Part shown: one piece after another, positions 22,100 through 34,625 of the stretch
Layout of the letters: every line of letters begins with the position of its first letter
Position numbering within the stretch: the stretch's first letter is position 1
Assembly (NCBI GenBank): GCA_963969595.1
Contig: OZ018408.1
Span: 45,323,022 to 45,387,021 of the forward strand
Length of the DNA stretch: 64,000 bases
Reading direction: 5' to 3'
Origin: Neckera pumila
Taxonomy: Eukaryota > Streptophyta > Bryopsida > Hypnales > Neckeraceae
The notes under the pieces: model-generated
The model's database searches: none
What the model saw: the letters and a program-made list of their open reading frames with translations, nothing else
What the model was told of the DNA's origin: nothing
Made by a program: the position numbers and the translations under genes

Positions 22100-23023
22100 C
22101 CCCTAAAGTTTCATGACTATGTAATCACCAAAAACGCTCCAAAACTGCCATTTCTAATACAACTACCAAATTTTTGGAAAAAAACAATTTTTGACACATG
22201 TAACCATAGGATCTTGTAGTATGATATTTTGAAAACATGTGGTAAAAATTTCAGAAAATTCCACCGTGTGGATCATAAGATATAAGCATTCAAAGTCTTG
22301 AAAACCATTTTTTTAATCCTGCGAAAAATTGGGCAGCTGCACTTTGCAAGCTCACTTTTCAATGAAAAAATGCCGATAAAGGTGGTGCTTCTTTAAATTT
22401 AGTTTCCTAAACAAGTTGTCTATATGCATGAAAAATTTCACATCATTTGGAATTGTACAACATATAGGAAAAAAATAGCAAGTAGAAAGAAGTAGAAAAT
22501 GAATCAAAATACTAAATTGTTAGAAATTTAATCATGGAATTTAAAAATGCCAATCCCAACGGTTGTAATGTTGTAATAATCAATCTACATCCTAAGATTT
22601 TACTTTTTTCCAAAAATATTGAAAATTGAGTTAAATAAACGACTTTAAAGTTATTTTTAGAGTAGAGAATCCATAATTGCCCGCAAACCAAAAACCCTCA
22701 TAACTTTTAACTCATTGATTGAAATGGAGTGACTCAAAGCTTTTTAAGTATATACAAATGTAGAGAACCAATTTCAAAAAAAAAATTCCGGAAAAAATGA
22801 TTTTTTCTGATCTGCCCAAACTACCTGGTTACAAAAAAAAGTAACATATCAGGTCACAACTTCTGATTTGTATTTCAAAATGTCACGAAACTTGGTACAC
22901 ATGAAGATATTCCTCGCCCCCACCTTCTATTAAAATGTCAGCCTCAAATATGGATATCTCTAGTCACACGTACCTGTCCAAAATTTCTATACGGCCAAAA
23001 AACGCATGTTGGTCCTTTAGGGG
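22100..23023 (+). mobile_element. TTAA-type TIR element, subfamily A, copy 2
   Basis: The ends are CCCCTAAAGTTTCATGAC and GGTCCTTTAGGGG. The flanks are TTAA (22096-22099) and TTCA (23024-23027, one change). It is full-length, 924 bp, and collinear with 5150-6068. It lies between inverted flanking words (AAATTAGGTTGCC at about 22072 and GGCAACCTAATTT at about 23212), so it inserted inside an older inverted-repeat element. Confidence 0.8.
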
Positions 23024-23204
23024 TTCACTGAGATAAATTACCTTAAGGATCGATGCTTGTTCTACATGGAGACGCAAGCGAGTCTTTGAACCAAGTCTTG
23101 AACTAGTGCACAAATCTATGCCATACACATGGCTCTGAATTGAATGCATCGTTGTACAAAAGGAGTGAATATTTCTATAGTGTGGACTGTCGAGAAATTA
23201 GTGC

Positions 23205-23660
23205 GGGGCAACCTAATTTTACTATTTTTTGTAGGTTTTTGCAAACAAATTGTACCATCTTGCTCTCAGCTACCAAGGTAGTTACAGCAAGAAGGGAAAA
23301 TGCAAAAATCTAATTACAATAAAGAGTTATTTATTTTCAAACTAAGGGCAAAATTTCACCAAAACGGAAATCTTTTTAGAGGGGATTGTGAATTTTTTTT
23401 GGAGGTGCTTGTTGCAGAAAAGATGCGCGCATGGAGGTTTCCTATATATCTCCGCAATTGAATTAAAAAAATTCATCACCAATGTTCTTCAATGAATTTT
23501 CTTGTAAAACCATGAAAATTAATTTAAAAATTCACCGAAAAAGGAGTTTTAGTTTTTCAAAACTGAAATTTGGTATGGTTGACTGGAATTGCATAAGATA
23601 TCAAAGTTAATTATGCAAAACAAAAAATGTCAATTTTGTTTTACATTATGCAAAGAAAAC
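23205..23660 (+). repeat. Arm related to the inverted-repeat element at 49.6-51.2 kb
   Basis: Words such as GCAAACAAATTGTACCATC, AAAAAAATTCATCACCAAT, GAAATTGCATAAG-like and TTAACTATGCAA-like phrases appear in the same order as around 49980-50050 and 50908-51140. It is part of the element that hosts the A copy at 22100. Confidence 0.5.
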
Positions 23661-23705
23661 TGATTTCCCAAACTGCCATCACTTATCTTTTGAGTAGGCT
23701 ATTGT

Positions 23706-23846
23706 ACAACAAATGGTGTAGAATATTCCACTCCTAAGAGCACTTCATCAATTGCTCAGCATTCAATAGCATGCATTGTCACTTCTGTTGCTCTACAACA
23801 AATGCTGTAGAATATTCCACTCCTAAGAGCACTTCATCAGTAGCTA
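23706..23846 (+). repeat. Direct repeat pair ACAACAAATG..AGAATATTCC
   Basis: The segments 23706-23750 and 23796-23840 are the same 45 bp with one mismatch (ending AAGAGCACTTCATCA). Between them is CAATAGCATGCATTGTCACT. The same words form the termini of the small inverted-repeat element at 27959-28199 and a fragment at 21950-21990. Confidence 0.65.
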
Positions 23847-24677
23847 AAGTGGACAAGTGGAGACATGATGAGCATTGAGCAAGGTGCATGAAGGAAAGGC
23901 AGTGGGCATGAAGGCTACTAAATGTCATGCAAATGAGCATTTGAGCTTGGTTCTCATGATGAAATTGTCGAAATTATTGTTGGATCTTATGGGGAGTCAA
24001 ATGGAGATTCCAAATTTCTTTAGATGCATTTTTTACAAAACGTATGAACAAACTATGAATCTTCAAAGTGCTAAAAATAGATGTACCCAAAATCTTGTTG
24101 ATATCTTTATAAAACATATGTTATTTATCTCAATTATATCAAATTCATCAGATAATTTATTTATTTTGGTTGAAAGACAAGCATTGGTTTGGATGTACGA
24201 GAAGTTATGTGGTCAAAATTATAGCCCCTCAAACTTCTCTGTTCATAGTTTAGATTTTGGACTTAGAGTGCTACAAGGTTAAAGGACTTATATTTTGGAT
24301 AATAATCTAGATGGGATGATTTTGCAAATAAATCACAAGTAGGTGCAATTATTGTACCTTACTATTATAAAAGTTAGGGAGTGTTGTAATCTTGAAAAAT
24401 GCATTTTATTTCTATCTATTTTTCTCTAAATTGTGCTTTCAAAAATTTAAAAATCAAAATATTTTGTAAATCATTTTTCATTGGGTGGAATTGCCAAAAT
24501 TCACCAAATAAATTTTAAACAAATTTCAAAGTAGACTTATATTGCCACACATAACATTATGAGTTACCTGAGCAACTCCATGCATACATGATCCCAAGAA
24601 GGAAAAACTTCCTGTTTGGAGACTTCAAGATAAATTGTTTAGCCACTGAACACTCAATTTCTATACATTAAATACCA

Positions 24678-24813
<136 letters not shown>

Positions 24814-24959
24814 GGAAGCAGCTAATTTTCAGGAAGACAAAGGGACCTCCTAGTAAGGGGAAAAAATGTTAAGAACTGGATGAAAATACTAACATTTGGA
24901 TGGATAATTGAAGTTTAATCTCATAATTTATAAATGTGAAAATAAAGTAGTAACATCTA

Positions 24960-25160
24960 ACTCCAACCCCTTTCTAAAACCGCCCCATATGAATTCTTGC
25001 CTAAAATGTAATCTCACTATTGACGAGAATTTAGGGTGGGTTTTAGAAATACCTGTTTCTAGCAATGTAAAAATTCATAGTTTATTCATAAGGCATCCAA
25101 AAAATGCATCTTAAGTGAATCTAGAATCTCCTTTAAACTATCAACAACAAGACATCACAA
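24960..25160 (-). repeat. Dispersed repeat R3, copy 2
   Basis: Collinear with 510-700 on the same strand: TTCATAGTTTATTCATA, CCAAAAAATGCATCTTAAG, CAACAACAAGACA. Reverse-oriented relatives are at 23940-24110, 37180-37320 and 57765-57960. Confidence 0.5.
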
Positions 25161-26685
25161 AAATTTCAATATAATAATAGAAACCTGCTGAATTTTTCAT
25201 TCTCTAAAAGATCAAGTGATCATTCAATGTATGCAAGAGGTCTTGGGTAGTCACACATGAAACCAATTTTGATTGGATGTTCATAAAATTTTGACACAAG
25301 TTGTAATAATATTTTCCATAGTGAATTTGTTTCTAATTAGGTGCCTAAATCAAAAGTTATTCTATCTTGAACTTTGTAGGCAAATTGGGTAGTTTTGGAC
25401 AGCATGTGCAAAACTTGTCTTCTACTTTTGAAATTTGGTAGGTATGTAACTTACGTAATACAAGATGCAAATGTCAAAGAAAAAACCATGTATTGTATAG
25501 AAAAATTCACTCTAGGATGAACTATAGTCTGCTACCTACATTGAACCAGGTTGGGAAAAAATTCTTCTAATTCCAAATGTTATAATCATTCAATCCGTGC
25601 TATCAAAATTTTTGAATTTTTTTCCAAACATTCCCCATAGTAGTTTAGTATAATTTTATAAGGTTGAAGTTTGAAAATAAACCTTTTTTTTTCAATTTTT
25701 TTCTCATTGCCCTAAATGTCAGTTTTTCACAACTTTTGCCTAAAATGTGCCTTGGATCTATAGGAGTTATTCAGATCCCTGTAGGTGTACTTAACTCACC
25801 TTCTTCATTGTAGTCATATTATTATACATTACTATGAAAACTTGAAAACAATAGAGTTAATTGTAAAGGAAATCCTACTTTGAAACATGGGTGTCATAAG
25901 AAGGCTTAATTAAGAATAGTATAAAAGAAACACAATGCCAAATTCCATCAGACCCTAGTTTTGGTGCTTCAAGGAATTTTGTCTTGTGTCTTTCTCAAAC
26001 TCTAGCTCTTGGTACCTCATTGCCAATGTGATTTATTATGCAATTTAATGCCCAGTTGCCTCAAAAAAATGAGCAACTCCAAGTCTATAGAAAAAAAAAA
26101 GATAAATGTGCTTAAAAATGCCAAATTGTAATCATGGCCTTGCACTCTGCTGCTACAATGTTTCTAAAATCTCATTTCATCCATCATGCAAAGCCAACAC
26201 ATACAAAAATTGCATACAAAAATTACATACTAAAAATTAGCCTCCTTCAATTCAAGCATCCAAAATGAAGGAGCCAAAAAATTTATAATTTTCTTAAAAA
26301 ATAGGCCACATAACCATTAGTCTAAAAACCAAAAAAGAACATTGCTTATTGTACACTTTATGATTAACTCTAAAGGCTTCATACCATGCTACCTTGCTCT
26401 ATTGGTGAAGACAAAGAGAGTTCTACTATTTGTCTTTCCGGAGTAGGTGAGCGGAAAAGCAAGATTTCATGTTTTACAAAAATTCCCCATTGGTCAGGAT
26501 TAGTCAATCTTTGGAGAATCAATACATGTGGATTTCTTACTCGATCTCTCTCCATCCATTGGGGCCACATGAAAATGCAATTGCTCACTTGGACTTAGTA
26601 CACTATAAGAAACTCATATTTTAGATGAAGAGCCCTAAATTTTTTAAACGGATTTTAGATGATGTCCAATGACATAGTAGAGTCT
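25161..26685. other. AT-rich spacer, with a relic of the subfamily-D TTAA-type element
   Basis: The stretch 25330-25720 resembles 61400-61720 in order: AAAAGTTAT, GGACAGCATGTGCAA-like, CTTTTGAAATTTGG, then CTAATTCCAAATG and ATCAAAATTTTTGAATT. It is probably a decayed D copy. The rest shows no gene. CACTATAAGAAAC at 26604 looks like a solitary CACTA terminus, but no partner was found. Confidence 0.4.
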
Positions 26686-26687
26686 TA

Positions 26688-26825
26688 AGGTAGACACACC
26701 TATTTCCTTCCTTTTACTCCATTTTGACGTCAAATACCAATGGTGCATATTTTCTATCTAGAGTATATTCCTTTGGTATATGATGATGGAATGGGATACA
26801 TGGACGGGAATGGGTGTGTCTACCT
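26688..26825. mobile_element. TA-flanked AGGTAG MITE, copy 2 (138 bp)
   Basis: AGGTAGACACACCTATTTCC is inverted at the right (complement AGGTAGACACACCCATTCCC). TA flanks are at 26686-26687 and 26826-26827. The centre also pairs partly (ACCAATGG, TTCCTTTGGTATATG), so the element folds nearly end to end. Confidence 0.72.
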
Positions 26826-27309
26826 TAATTTGTCCTTGTTGTTCTCTGTGGTCTTTACTACCATATGCCACTTGTGTGGCTAGAATAGGACCATCTATTT
26901 CCAACCAAGGACCTATATCCAACCTATAGGGCGTAGTTATTTCCAACCATAGCTTGGAATGTGTTTTTTCTCCTTTTCAAGGATATAACTAGTAAGGTTG
27001 TAACACATGTTCCAAAGTAGTGAGCACGAAGGTAGGAAGTAATGAGCAGGAAAGTAGTTCTTGAATGATCGGAATTGGAGTCTAGACATTGGCTATGGGT
27101 CCTAAGTACTTTTTGGCTCCCAAAATTCATAGTAATTTTAGTTCAAAGAATTAAATTACTGAAAAAATTGGCAATTCCCATTATTTCTATCTTTCTACAC
27201 GACATCATATACATACATATATATAAAATAAATGAACAATTTGCATTGCAAAGGAAACAATATGGGTTATGTATTCTTTCTTTGCAACAAAATTCGCAAG
27301 ACATTAAAT

Positions 27310-27545
27310 CCGTCTCACGAAGTGGGTCTAGAAGGGTGAATGCTGTATTTCCAAGGTGAAAATAAAAAAACAAAAACTGTACTCTATACTATGTTTCAGG
27401 TATGTTGTAGACCCCTCCTAGCTAATTTGGGGTCTCTGATTACAAATATGAATTCCAAATTTGCAAATTTTATCATGTGTGAAAAATAAAAAATTCCTGC
27501 ATTTTCCCAAGTGTAAATTCACCCTGCTGGTTCCACTTGGTGAGA
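27310..27545 (+). repeat. Dispersed repeat R2, copy 1
   Basis: Its core GGTATGTTGTAGACCCCTCC, then CTAATTTGGGGTCTCTGATT and ACAAATATGAATTC is shared in order with 43720-43955, 59385-59570 and 59675-59885. Downstream, AAAATAAAAAATTCCTG and AAATTCACCC are also shared. No coding frame and no terminal repeats were found. Confidence 0.65.
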
Positions 27546-27548
27546 TGG

Positions 27549-27600
27549 GTCCTGCATGAAATTCCATTTCATTTGTGTCAAAAAGAAAAAGAAAGAAGCA
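27549..27600 (+). mobile_element. Short LINE 3'-end fragment
   Basis: GCATGAAATTCCATTTCATT, then TGTGTCAAAAAGAAAAAG is nearly identical to the tail of the LINE at 47083-47124. It is a severely 5'-truncated insertion with a degraded A tail. The target duplication is not evident. Confidence 0.55.
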
Positions 27601-27958
27601 AGCAAAAAAATTCTGCAAACCACTGAACTCCACAACGAACGTCCAATTAAGAAACGCCGTCTAAGGACTAACTGAAGAAGACTGGATGGCAACTAACTAA
27701 CAGGGACCGTAATTAAGACTTCACTCTTAAGTTAAGTACACAGTAATGATTCTCTAACTTGCATCAATAAGTTTTATTTTTTTTCTCTTTCGGTAAGTTA
27801 AACTTCACCAAAGTTGTCCACACTAATTACGGTACTCTCTGCCAGGCAACAGCAGCCAGTGGCCCCAGGGCAACTCCCAAATGGGATTTTCATAAATAGT
27901 TCAACTTGTCATAACACTGCCAAATGTGATAAAAATTCAAATTTAACACTATAGGAAC

Positions 27959-28199
27959 ATTCAGTAACTTAGCATGCACTGTCGCTGCCTTGGCTCTAAG
28001 CTTACAGTATGTTGCATGGTGTGAAATATTCCACACCCAAGAGCCAGCATGCCCACTACCTTTTCTTTATGCACCTGGTTCATCATATTGAGCCTCCATC
28101 TGTCTACTTAGCTTAGCTACCAATGAAGCATTGTTGCGTGTGGAACATTTCACAGCATCTATTGTACAGTCAAGGCAGTGACAATGCATGCTACTGATT
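27959..28199. mobile_element. Small TIR element AGTAACTTAGCATGCACTGTC
   Basis: The left end (TAGCATGCACTGTCGCTGCC) and the right end (complement TAGCATGCATTGTCACTGCC) are inverted, with further pairing (GTGAAATATTCCACAC against GTGAAATGTTCCACAC). Length is about 240 bp. Fragments of the same family lie at 21950-21990 and 23706-23940. Confidence 0.6.
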
Positions 28200-28440
28200 G
28201 TTATGATGGGTTTATAGATTTGTTCAAACATCTATTTGTTGCAACTATTTTGGGGGAACAACTTCAATTGGCTAAACATAGCCACATTTGAAATTCATTG
28301 GCTGGTTCAATTTCTAGAGAATCTTCTTCCATTTCATTGACTAGTAGAACAACCCAATTGTCGTCAGTTACCCAATTCCAACATCTAAGTTACTGGACTC
28401 CCCTGTTTGCAACAATCACTCGCCCATTACCACAATCTTA

Positions 28441-28792
28441 GGGCTGCTTTACACCTACAGGCTGGGCCAATTCCCCTTGAGGCCAATTGTACAAATACCA
28501 ACTAATCTGATTTGATGAAAATTATATAAATTTTATAAAAAAATAAATTGAATTGAAATTTGACATTGGTCCCAAGGCCAAGAATTGGCCTTTTACTCTT
28601 GATGTATCCAATTCATCGAGCTTGGGTCATGTTTGATCATGTTTTTTTAATCAAAAGTTCATTTCACCAAATTGGTCCAACCTCTAAGTGTAATGGAGTT
28701 CAAACTAGTTTCAACCTTTTATCCAATCACAAGTGAGGATTTTGGGCCCCTTACACAATAAATTGGTTCAACCTCTAGGTGTAAAGCGACCT
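28441..28792. mobile_element. TTA-flanked MITE GGGCTGCTTTACACCTA
   Basis: The left end GGGCTGCTTTACACCTACAGG-like and the right end (complement AGGTCGCTTTACACCTAGAG) are inverted over about 22 bp. TTA flanks both sides (28438-28440 and 28793-28795). A 3-bp TTA duplication with G-rich ends fits PIF/Harbinger-type (Tourist-like) MITEs. Confidence 0.6.
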
Positions 28793-28945
28793 TTAGCAAC
28801 CCTTTAACATCATGCTAATGCCCTTGAGGAGGAGACATGTCATTTAGCATGTGGATTAGTACAAGGCTACCGAAACTTTATGAAAATTTAATCCAAACAA
28901 ACTTTGAAAAATCACAAAAAAATCATTTTTGTTGAAACGTCTTAA

Positions 28946-29853
28946 CTCCTAAAAGTCCATAATTGTCCCTTTGGGAGACAAATGGAATTTTGGACATGTA
29001 CTCACGGGCTGAATTTTTCTTGTGATTTTTTGAAGAAGATAGAAAATTGCTAAGCTTCATGGAAATATGATTTTTTTTCAATCGGTGCCCGCGAACAAAA
29101 GTTATGCCCAAATAAGCTCAAATAGGGGACGGGGGGCAGCCAAAAAACTTTTTATTTTTATCTATTTTTCAATGTTTTTTCTTAAAGATTCTATTTTTGT
29201 CTATCCGGAAAGCTTTGATTCATTTCATTTGGATTTTTTATGAGAAAATTATGGACAATCTTGTTTTTTGGGCATTTAGAGCATCTTCTTGAAAAAAATA
29301 ACTTGTAAGATTCATTTCTGCATGCAATTTTTACAATTTTTCAAAAAAGAAGTTTTGCAAGGTTTAATTTTTGTGCTAGAACAATCTCACCATTGGGATT
29401 AGTGCTTTTTAATTCCATATAAAAGATATTAATATTGTAGATTTTTCTTCTATCATGTACCTATTTCTACTTAACAATTTTTTTAGTAATGAAAATTAAG
29501 GTTTTTTGGAATGTTTTTCCCCTTAGATTCTCAATTCAATTTTCTATTATAAAGATTTAAAGCTCAAAACTTTGTAGTGCAAAAATTTTAAGTTAGAAAT
29601 GTTCAAAGTCATAAAATCTAGTTCCACAATCGGTACTGAAAAACTTGTTTTTACACTTTAAATGCAGATATTTTGCAATCTATGGGGTCAAAAAAGAATT
29701 TTTTAATTTTTTCCACACATTCTCATACTAGTTAGGTGTAAGATCCTACGATTAGATGTGCAAAAAAAGCATTTTTCAGTTTTTTTTACTCTTTGCTATA
29801 AAAATGGCAAATTTGGGTGTTTTTTACAAAAAAAGGCCTTGGGGCTTTAGGGG
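28946..29853 (+). mobile_element. TTAA-type TIR element, subfamily B, full copy
   Basis: It begins CTCCTAAAAGTCC and ends GGGGCTTTAGGGG. Perfect TTAA flanks are at 28942-28945 and 29854-29857. Length is 908 bp. It is collinear with 38510-39405 and, in reverse, with the two halves at 4780-5145 and 6073-6622. The short frames do not encode a recognisable protein. Confidence 0.82.
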
Positions 29854-31047
29854 TTAATTCTACTTGCAAACGGCTTCTCTCAAACTTCACAATCTCTGAA
29901 AAATACATGAGTTGACAAACAACTTTTCCACGGTAACTAGATAGCAAATCTACTTGGTAATAGGCATGTTTCCCTTTAGTTATAACATCCTATCATGGGC
30001 AAAACGAGGAGTTTGCTCTCATACTATTGTTGAAATTTTTAATTTTTTCCCGCATAAAGGCAAGTGCGAGAAATAGTGATAGGAATTGAAGTTATGTTTT
30101 TTTGACAAGGTATGAATTGTAATGAATTTTTTTGAAGTGTGTTGCCCTTCATGGCCCAAAAGAGTCTCTAGACTACCCTAAAACCAACAAAAGTGTATCC
30201 ATAATGGTCATCTTTACTCACCTAAAGCACTCATGATAGTTTCTAATATGGTCACAACATGAAAGACTAAGAAAACCACTTTATGCAATGAATTTACACT
30301 CAAAAAGTAGAAGTTCCTATTGTAGTCACTAATCACTCCATTACCATCACAAAAGACATTGATTGTGGCCCAAATCGCATTTATTGGAAAAAACCTGTAA
30401 AGAGGTAATTTCCTAGGTGTTTGGAATGGGTCTTTTGCAATGGGTTATAATAGGTTGTTCAAACCTTAGCTCATTAGAAGTCCGCTGGATGCAGATTTAT
30501 TGGATGTCAAGTGAGAATTAAGAAGGTTCATAACATTGTTAACTAGTGTAAGGGTCAAAATGAGGTACTAGGAGCCACTCACGACATAGAAGAGGGTCCT
30601 TTTGGAGTTCCTTTTGAAATGTTCTACTCAAAAACTATATCAATTTCATCAAAATTAGTTGTAAGAATTATTCAAAGTTGTCAATCATAACCACTTCTAC
30701 TCAAAAGATCATCACTTTCAATGAAAAAGTTTGTGAATCATCTAATTAAAAATTCATCAAAGGAGTAAAAAGCACTGGTTACATGAGTTTTTTTGTGCTT
30801 AATTAAGATGAAATGATGACATCATAAACTACATAATAGTAAAACATGACATTATAACATTTATAAAACTTGAAGCATATTTATTTTAGAGAAATCTAAA
30901 AAATTTGAGCTATACAATCAACAATGATAAAATCAAAGCAGTGGTTACGGTCCAAGTTGGCTCCTAATACCTCGAGTTGACCTGTAAACCATTTACTTTA
31001 GGAAAAATGAATTATAATCCCTCCTTGGATCTTTCAAACTAAATTTT

Positions 31048-31186
31048 CATTAGATGACATTTTGAGGCACTAGAGGGCCATTTCAAGCCCGTTCCCCAAT
31101 CTGGCCCAATTCTATGAACAAAGGTACGGGTTGTCAAATTTTAATTTTTAATTTTTTTTCAAATGTCATTTTAGCAACAAAAAATA

Positions 31187-31225
<39 letters not shown>

Positions 31226-31242
31226 TAATAATAATAATAATA

Positions 31243-31282
<40 letters not shown>

Positions 31283-31388
31283 TGGCACAATCTCGCCCAC
31301 ATCAGCCCGATGCGTTCCCTTAGTCTAGAAACGCAAGGAACTATCTAGGAACTTACGGTCTCCCAGTGCCCCGAAATGTCATCTAATG
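31048..31388. mobile_element. CATTAGATGA-type MITE, copy 3, expanded by an (AAT)n array
   Basis: CATTAGATGACATTTTGAGG at the left is inverted at the right (complement CATTAGATGACATTTCGGGG). The (AAT)n tract sits in the centre, where copies 1 and 2 have an AT-rich run. Next to it are TGTGGCACAATC and CCCACATCAGCC, as in copy 1. Confidence 0.65.
31182..31281. repeat. (AAT)n microsatellite
   Basis: About 100 bases of AAT repeats with two AAAT interruptions, inside the MITE at 31048-31388. Confidence 0.92.
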
Positions 31389-31399
31389 TTCAATATGCA

Positions 31400-32859
31400 A
31401 AGAAACATTGACTAGCTAGGAAGTTGCAATGCTAGAATCATTGGCTGACTAGGACATTGTAAAGAGTTGTTGGTTGATTGGAAAGTTGCAATGTTGGGAG
31501 CTCATGTTCTCATGTTGGAGAGCAAAAGGTGTCGTAGCACAAGGAAGCATAAATCCTACCTTTAGGTGTTTAAAATGGTAAAACACCTAAAATGACTTGT
31601 GTATCGTTCCTATAGGATTTCACTCGTAGTTTCCTCAACATGATTGGAATAGGATATGGAAAACCAACCCAAGACAACTGAAACGGGATATATAAATCCG
31701 GAAACTGCCTTTCCTCACCAGAATTCCTAAAATCTTATCTATCTCAATTCATACGATTCTTCACAGTTTCTCCAAACATGGAGGAGTGTCATTATCCTGT
31801 ACCTCTCCATGTCTAGACTAGTAACTTAGTATCCGTCTGAGTGGATGCGGAACTGGAAAGAGTGTTGTTACTCTATACCTCTTCTAAATCCGGATCCTTA
31901 CCTTGTAACGCAAGTAACTGAAAATGGAAGATTAACCTCTCATTCAAAGGGATCTGCTCTTGGCTTAAGGAAGGATGCATAAATCCTACCCTTCAACTGA
32001 TTATAGTGTCTAAAGACTTCACTTAAGAGAAATTAACAAAAGACAAAAGAGATAGGGTGTAAGTTTTTCCTCACAACTAATCCGCACTAGCAGGTCACTC
32101 AAAAAACCTTTACAATCCTCTCAATACTACAACGACAGACCTATCCGGACAGAATTCCAAGAGTTGGATCTGGTACCCTGATAACTAAGAGCTCCCTTCT
32201 CCCTTCCCGTTTCTCTCTTCCGGATACAGCAGGACCTCATCAAACGTCGGCTAGCATTCGCCCTCCAATCTGAAGAACTCACCTAACCTAAGAATGGCTA
32301 TCTCACTCAGAAGATACTCAAGAAACATCAACAGCTGGGACTCCCTTTTAGTAAACAAAGTTTCTTCAACCAATCCCTAATACTCCCGGACTCGGATCCA
32401 GGCAGAATCTAGGGGCTACCTATTATGCTCAACACCTGCAAACCCAGCTACTCGCATTAACAATGATTAAAACACTAATGGCATACCAACATAGAACCAG
32501 GACTTTTCAGACCGGCTCTCGTGAAGTGGAAATCTCGAAATCAATTTGCAAAATAAGTCAAAACAAAAGTAAGAACACCCGAGGCTTCAAACCAAAGTTA
32601 GCCTCCTAAATACTAACCCCAAGGAACCCTAAAAGGCCCCAGGGAACAAAATCATAGAACAAGGGAATGACAGCTGTCATTCCTTGTCCTTCCCAGATAT
32701 CTTCTTATCCTACTAGCCAATTCTCAAAATGTGGATCTCAGATTCTAAAAACCCGGAAAGGTACAGTTCAAGTCTATGCAGCTGTCAAATAGCTTTCTAA
32801 CACTAAAAAAACTTGGATTTTCACCTACTAATCTAGGCCTATCCTAAGGAACTTTCAAA
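31400..32859 (-). other. Non-coding 3' flank of the retroelement-like frame
   Basis: Moderate composition, distinct from the AT-rich surroundings and similar to the broken frame that ends at 32860 on the minus strand. The phrase GCATAAATCCTACC occurs at about 31547 and again at about 31976. I could not demonstrate long terminal repeats or a primer-binding site. Confidence 0.35.
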
Positions 32860-34625
32860 CTATTTTCTAGTCCGCTTGGGAGAAGGTTCCTCATACTTGA
32901 AGCCTCCCTTTCTAGGCGGTTGTTTCCTACTGGCAGAAGGTTTAGCTGTCTTCTTCTCCTTGGCTGAAGTCTTTTCCTTGAAGCTCGAGGGAGAAATGGT
33001 GGCCAGGTTAGATTCCTTTGCTAACTGACTAGGCGACTTGTCCTCTTCCAAATGGTAACTTCCCAAGGATGCTTCCCGAGCCCGTTTGGTTGTGACCTTT
33101 GCCTTTGTTACGCTTGTCTTCTGCGGGGAGGGTTTAGAGCCTTTGCCCTGTGGTGTCTGAAATTCATCCTTCTTCTTCTGGCTCTTGCCTTTGGATCCAG
33201 ATCCGTGTATCAATCCCTCTCCTCCTTCTGACTTCTGCTTGGAAGGGTATTTTGCGGGCGTCTTCTCTTCCTCTCTGTCCTTCGATTTCATAGGTATGGG
33301 CGGTGTTCCCGAACTTGGAAACTGACTTGCTTGCTGGAAAGCTTGCCGAATCTCATACATAATCTTCTCACTGGTATTAGAATACTCCGCACAAACCAAA
33401 ATAGCTTTGACTGTGGCTTCCGCTCCAGCCTTGTGAATTTCCTCATCGAAATACTTGGCTTTGTTCAGTATGTCCCCAGAATACCCTATAAACTTCATGA
33501 CCCTTCTAAAGGTCTCTTCTGACTCAGAGAAAAGTTTCCGCACTTCTTTGCTTCCCTCCTCACTCTTTCTAACTTCTAATGGAAAGACTGATTCTCATTG
33601 GCCAGTTCTTTGAACTGGATTTTCCACTTTTGGATATCCTTCTGCCGGATCAGATCCTCAACCGACTCTACAAGTACGGACACTTTGATCCTACCAAGCA
33701 GCCTACAGACTTTTCTGACTGCACCTCTTTCAGTATCCAAGTCCTCCTTTGTCTTCTCCAGGTCCTCTATAATCCTCCCTAGAAGACCTCTCTCTGGACT
33801 TCTGGTTCCGAAGAATCCTTCCGCTCACTCTGGGACCGTTTCTTCTTTTTAGAAGATGAGATCCTCCTTGAAGACTCTTGTTTTTTAGCAAACAAGTCTC
33901 TCCCGGATTCCTCATCCGGTCCCTTCTACAAATCTTCACTCTCTTTCTCTCGAGGGGGAGTAATATTCAGTTCAAAATGGTGGAGGCCGCTTTCAAAACT
34001 ACCTTCTCATGATTCCTCATCGTGTCTAAATACTTGTACAGGTGGAAGAGGAAAGGTCCAATAGAAGTTGCCTTTGTACTTCTTAAGAAAGTGACCATCT
34101 TCTGAACTAAATCCCTCACAATGCTTGTCCAAAACACCTTCCTCTCGCCACTCAATGCTCCGAATATCATAGCCCACGTTACTGTTATCCGGGTTGGTCT
34201 CTTCGAGTACATAATAAAAACTAGAAACTCTAAAACTCTCTTCTCTCTCTCTGACTTGTAGTCTGCTATTGCGTAGCCGTCCTTTGAATGAAGAGGGTTT
34301 AGAAACTCACCCTCCGTTCATTTGTCCATAAAAAAGGCCAATCTTTCTCCAGCGCGCGGAAAGTCATACACCTTCTTCCACATCTCAATTGTCCACTTGC
34401 CGGGAAGAGCCCGAGCGGTCTTGACCCACTCGTTTGATTGGCCTTTCAAGAGCTTGCAAATCATGTCATCGTCCCTCAAACTCCAGGGTCAACGCAAAAA
34501 CAAGGCGACCCAATCTGGCCCAAATCTTCCTCCCATTGCTTCCGCTCTTTTTCATCCTTCGGAATAGCTGGGTAGATGGTTTTGAACTTGAATTGCACCA
34601 CTCTACTGCCTTCAGCCTTCGCCAT
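32860..34625 (-). pseudogene. Broken retroelement gag-like protein
   Basis: The frame starts at an ATG at 34625 (MAKAEGSRVVQFKFKTIYPA) and continues through frameshifts and stops to 32860. Pieces in order are: WVKTARALPGKWTIEMWKKVYDF with a downstream MDK-stop; then GYAIADYKSEREKRVLEFL, YSKRPTRITVTW, IFGALSGER and PFLFHLYKYLD (34310-33967); a Ser/Lys/Glu-rich linker; a heptad-like, probably coiled-coil segment (DLEKTKEDLDTERGAVRKV onward); and finally a 227-codon open segment (33543-32860) ending in a Lys-rich basic tail. The last segment opens at a GTG, not an ATG, so it is not a separate gene. The middle motif looks like the gag-like proteins repeated in many copies in plant genomes. That assignment is from memory of the pattern, without a database check. 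No reverse transcriptase or integrase was found nearby. Confidence 0.5.

Noticed and set aside
23875..24282. 135-codon plus-strand frame
   Set aside because: It runs through two dispersed repeats (the AGCATGCATTG family and R3) and has no domain.
26604..26620. CACTATAAGAAAC as the end of a CACTA element
   Set aside because: No inverted partner with a matching triplet was found; only the 47140 element has both ends.
32860..33543. 227-codon frame as a stand-alone gene
   Set aside because: It opens at a GTG and continues upstream in frame-shifted pieces, so it is the C-terminal part of a broken longer protein.
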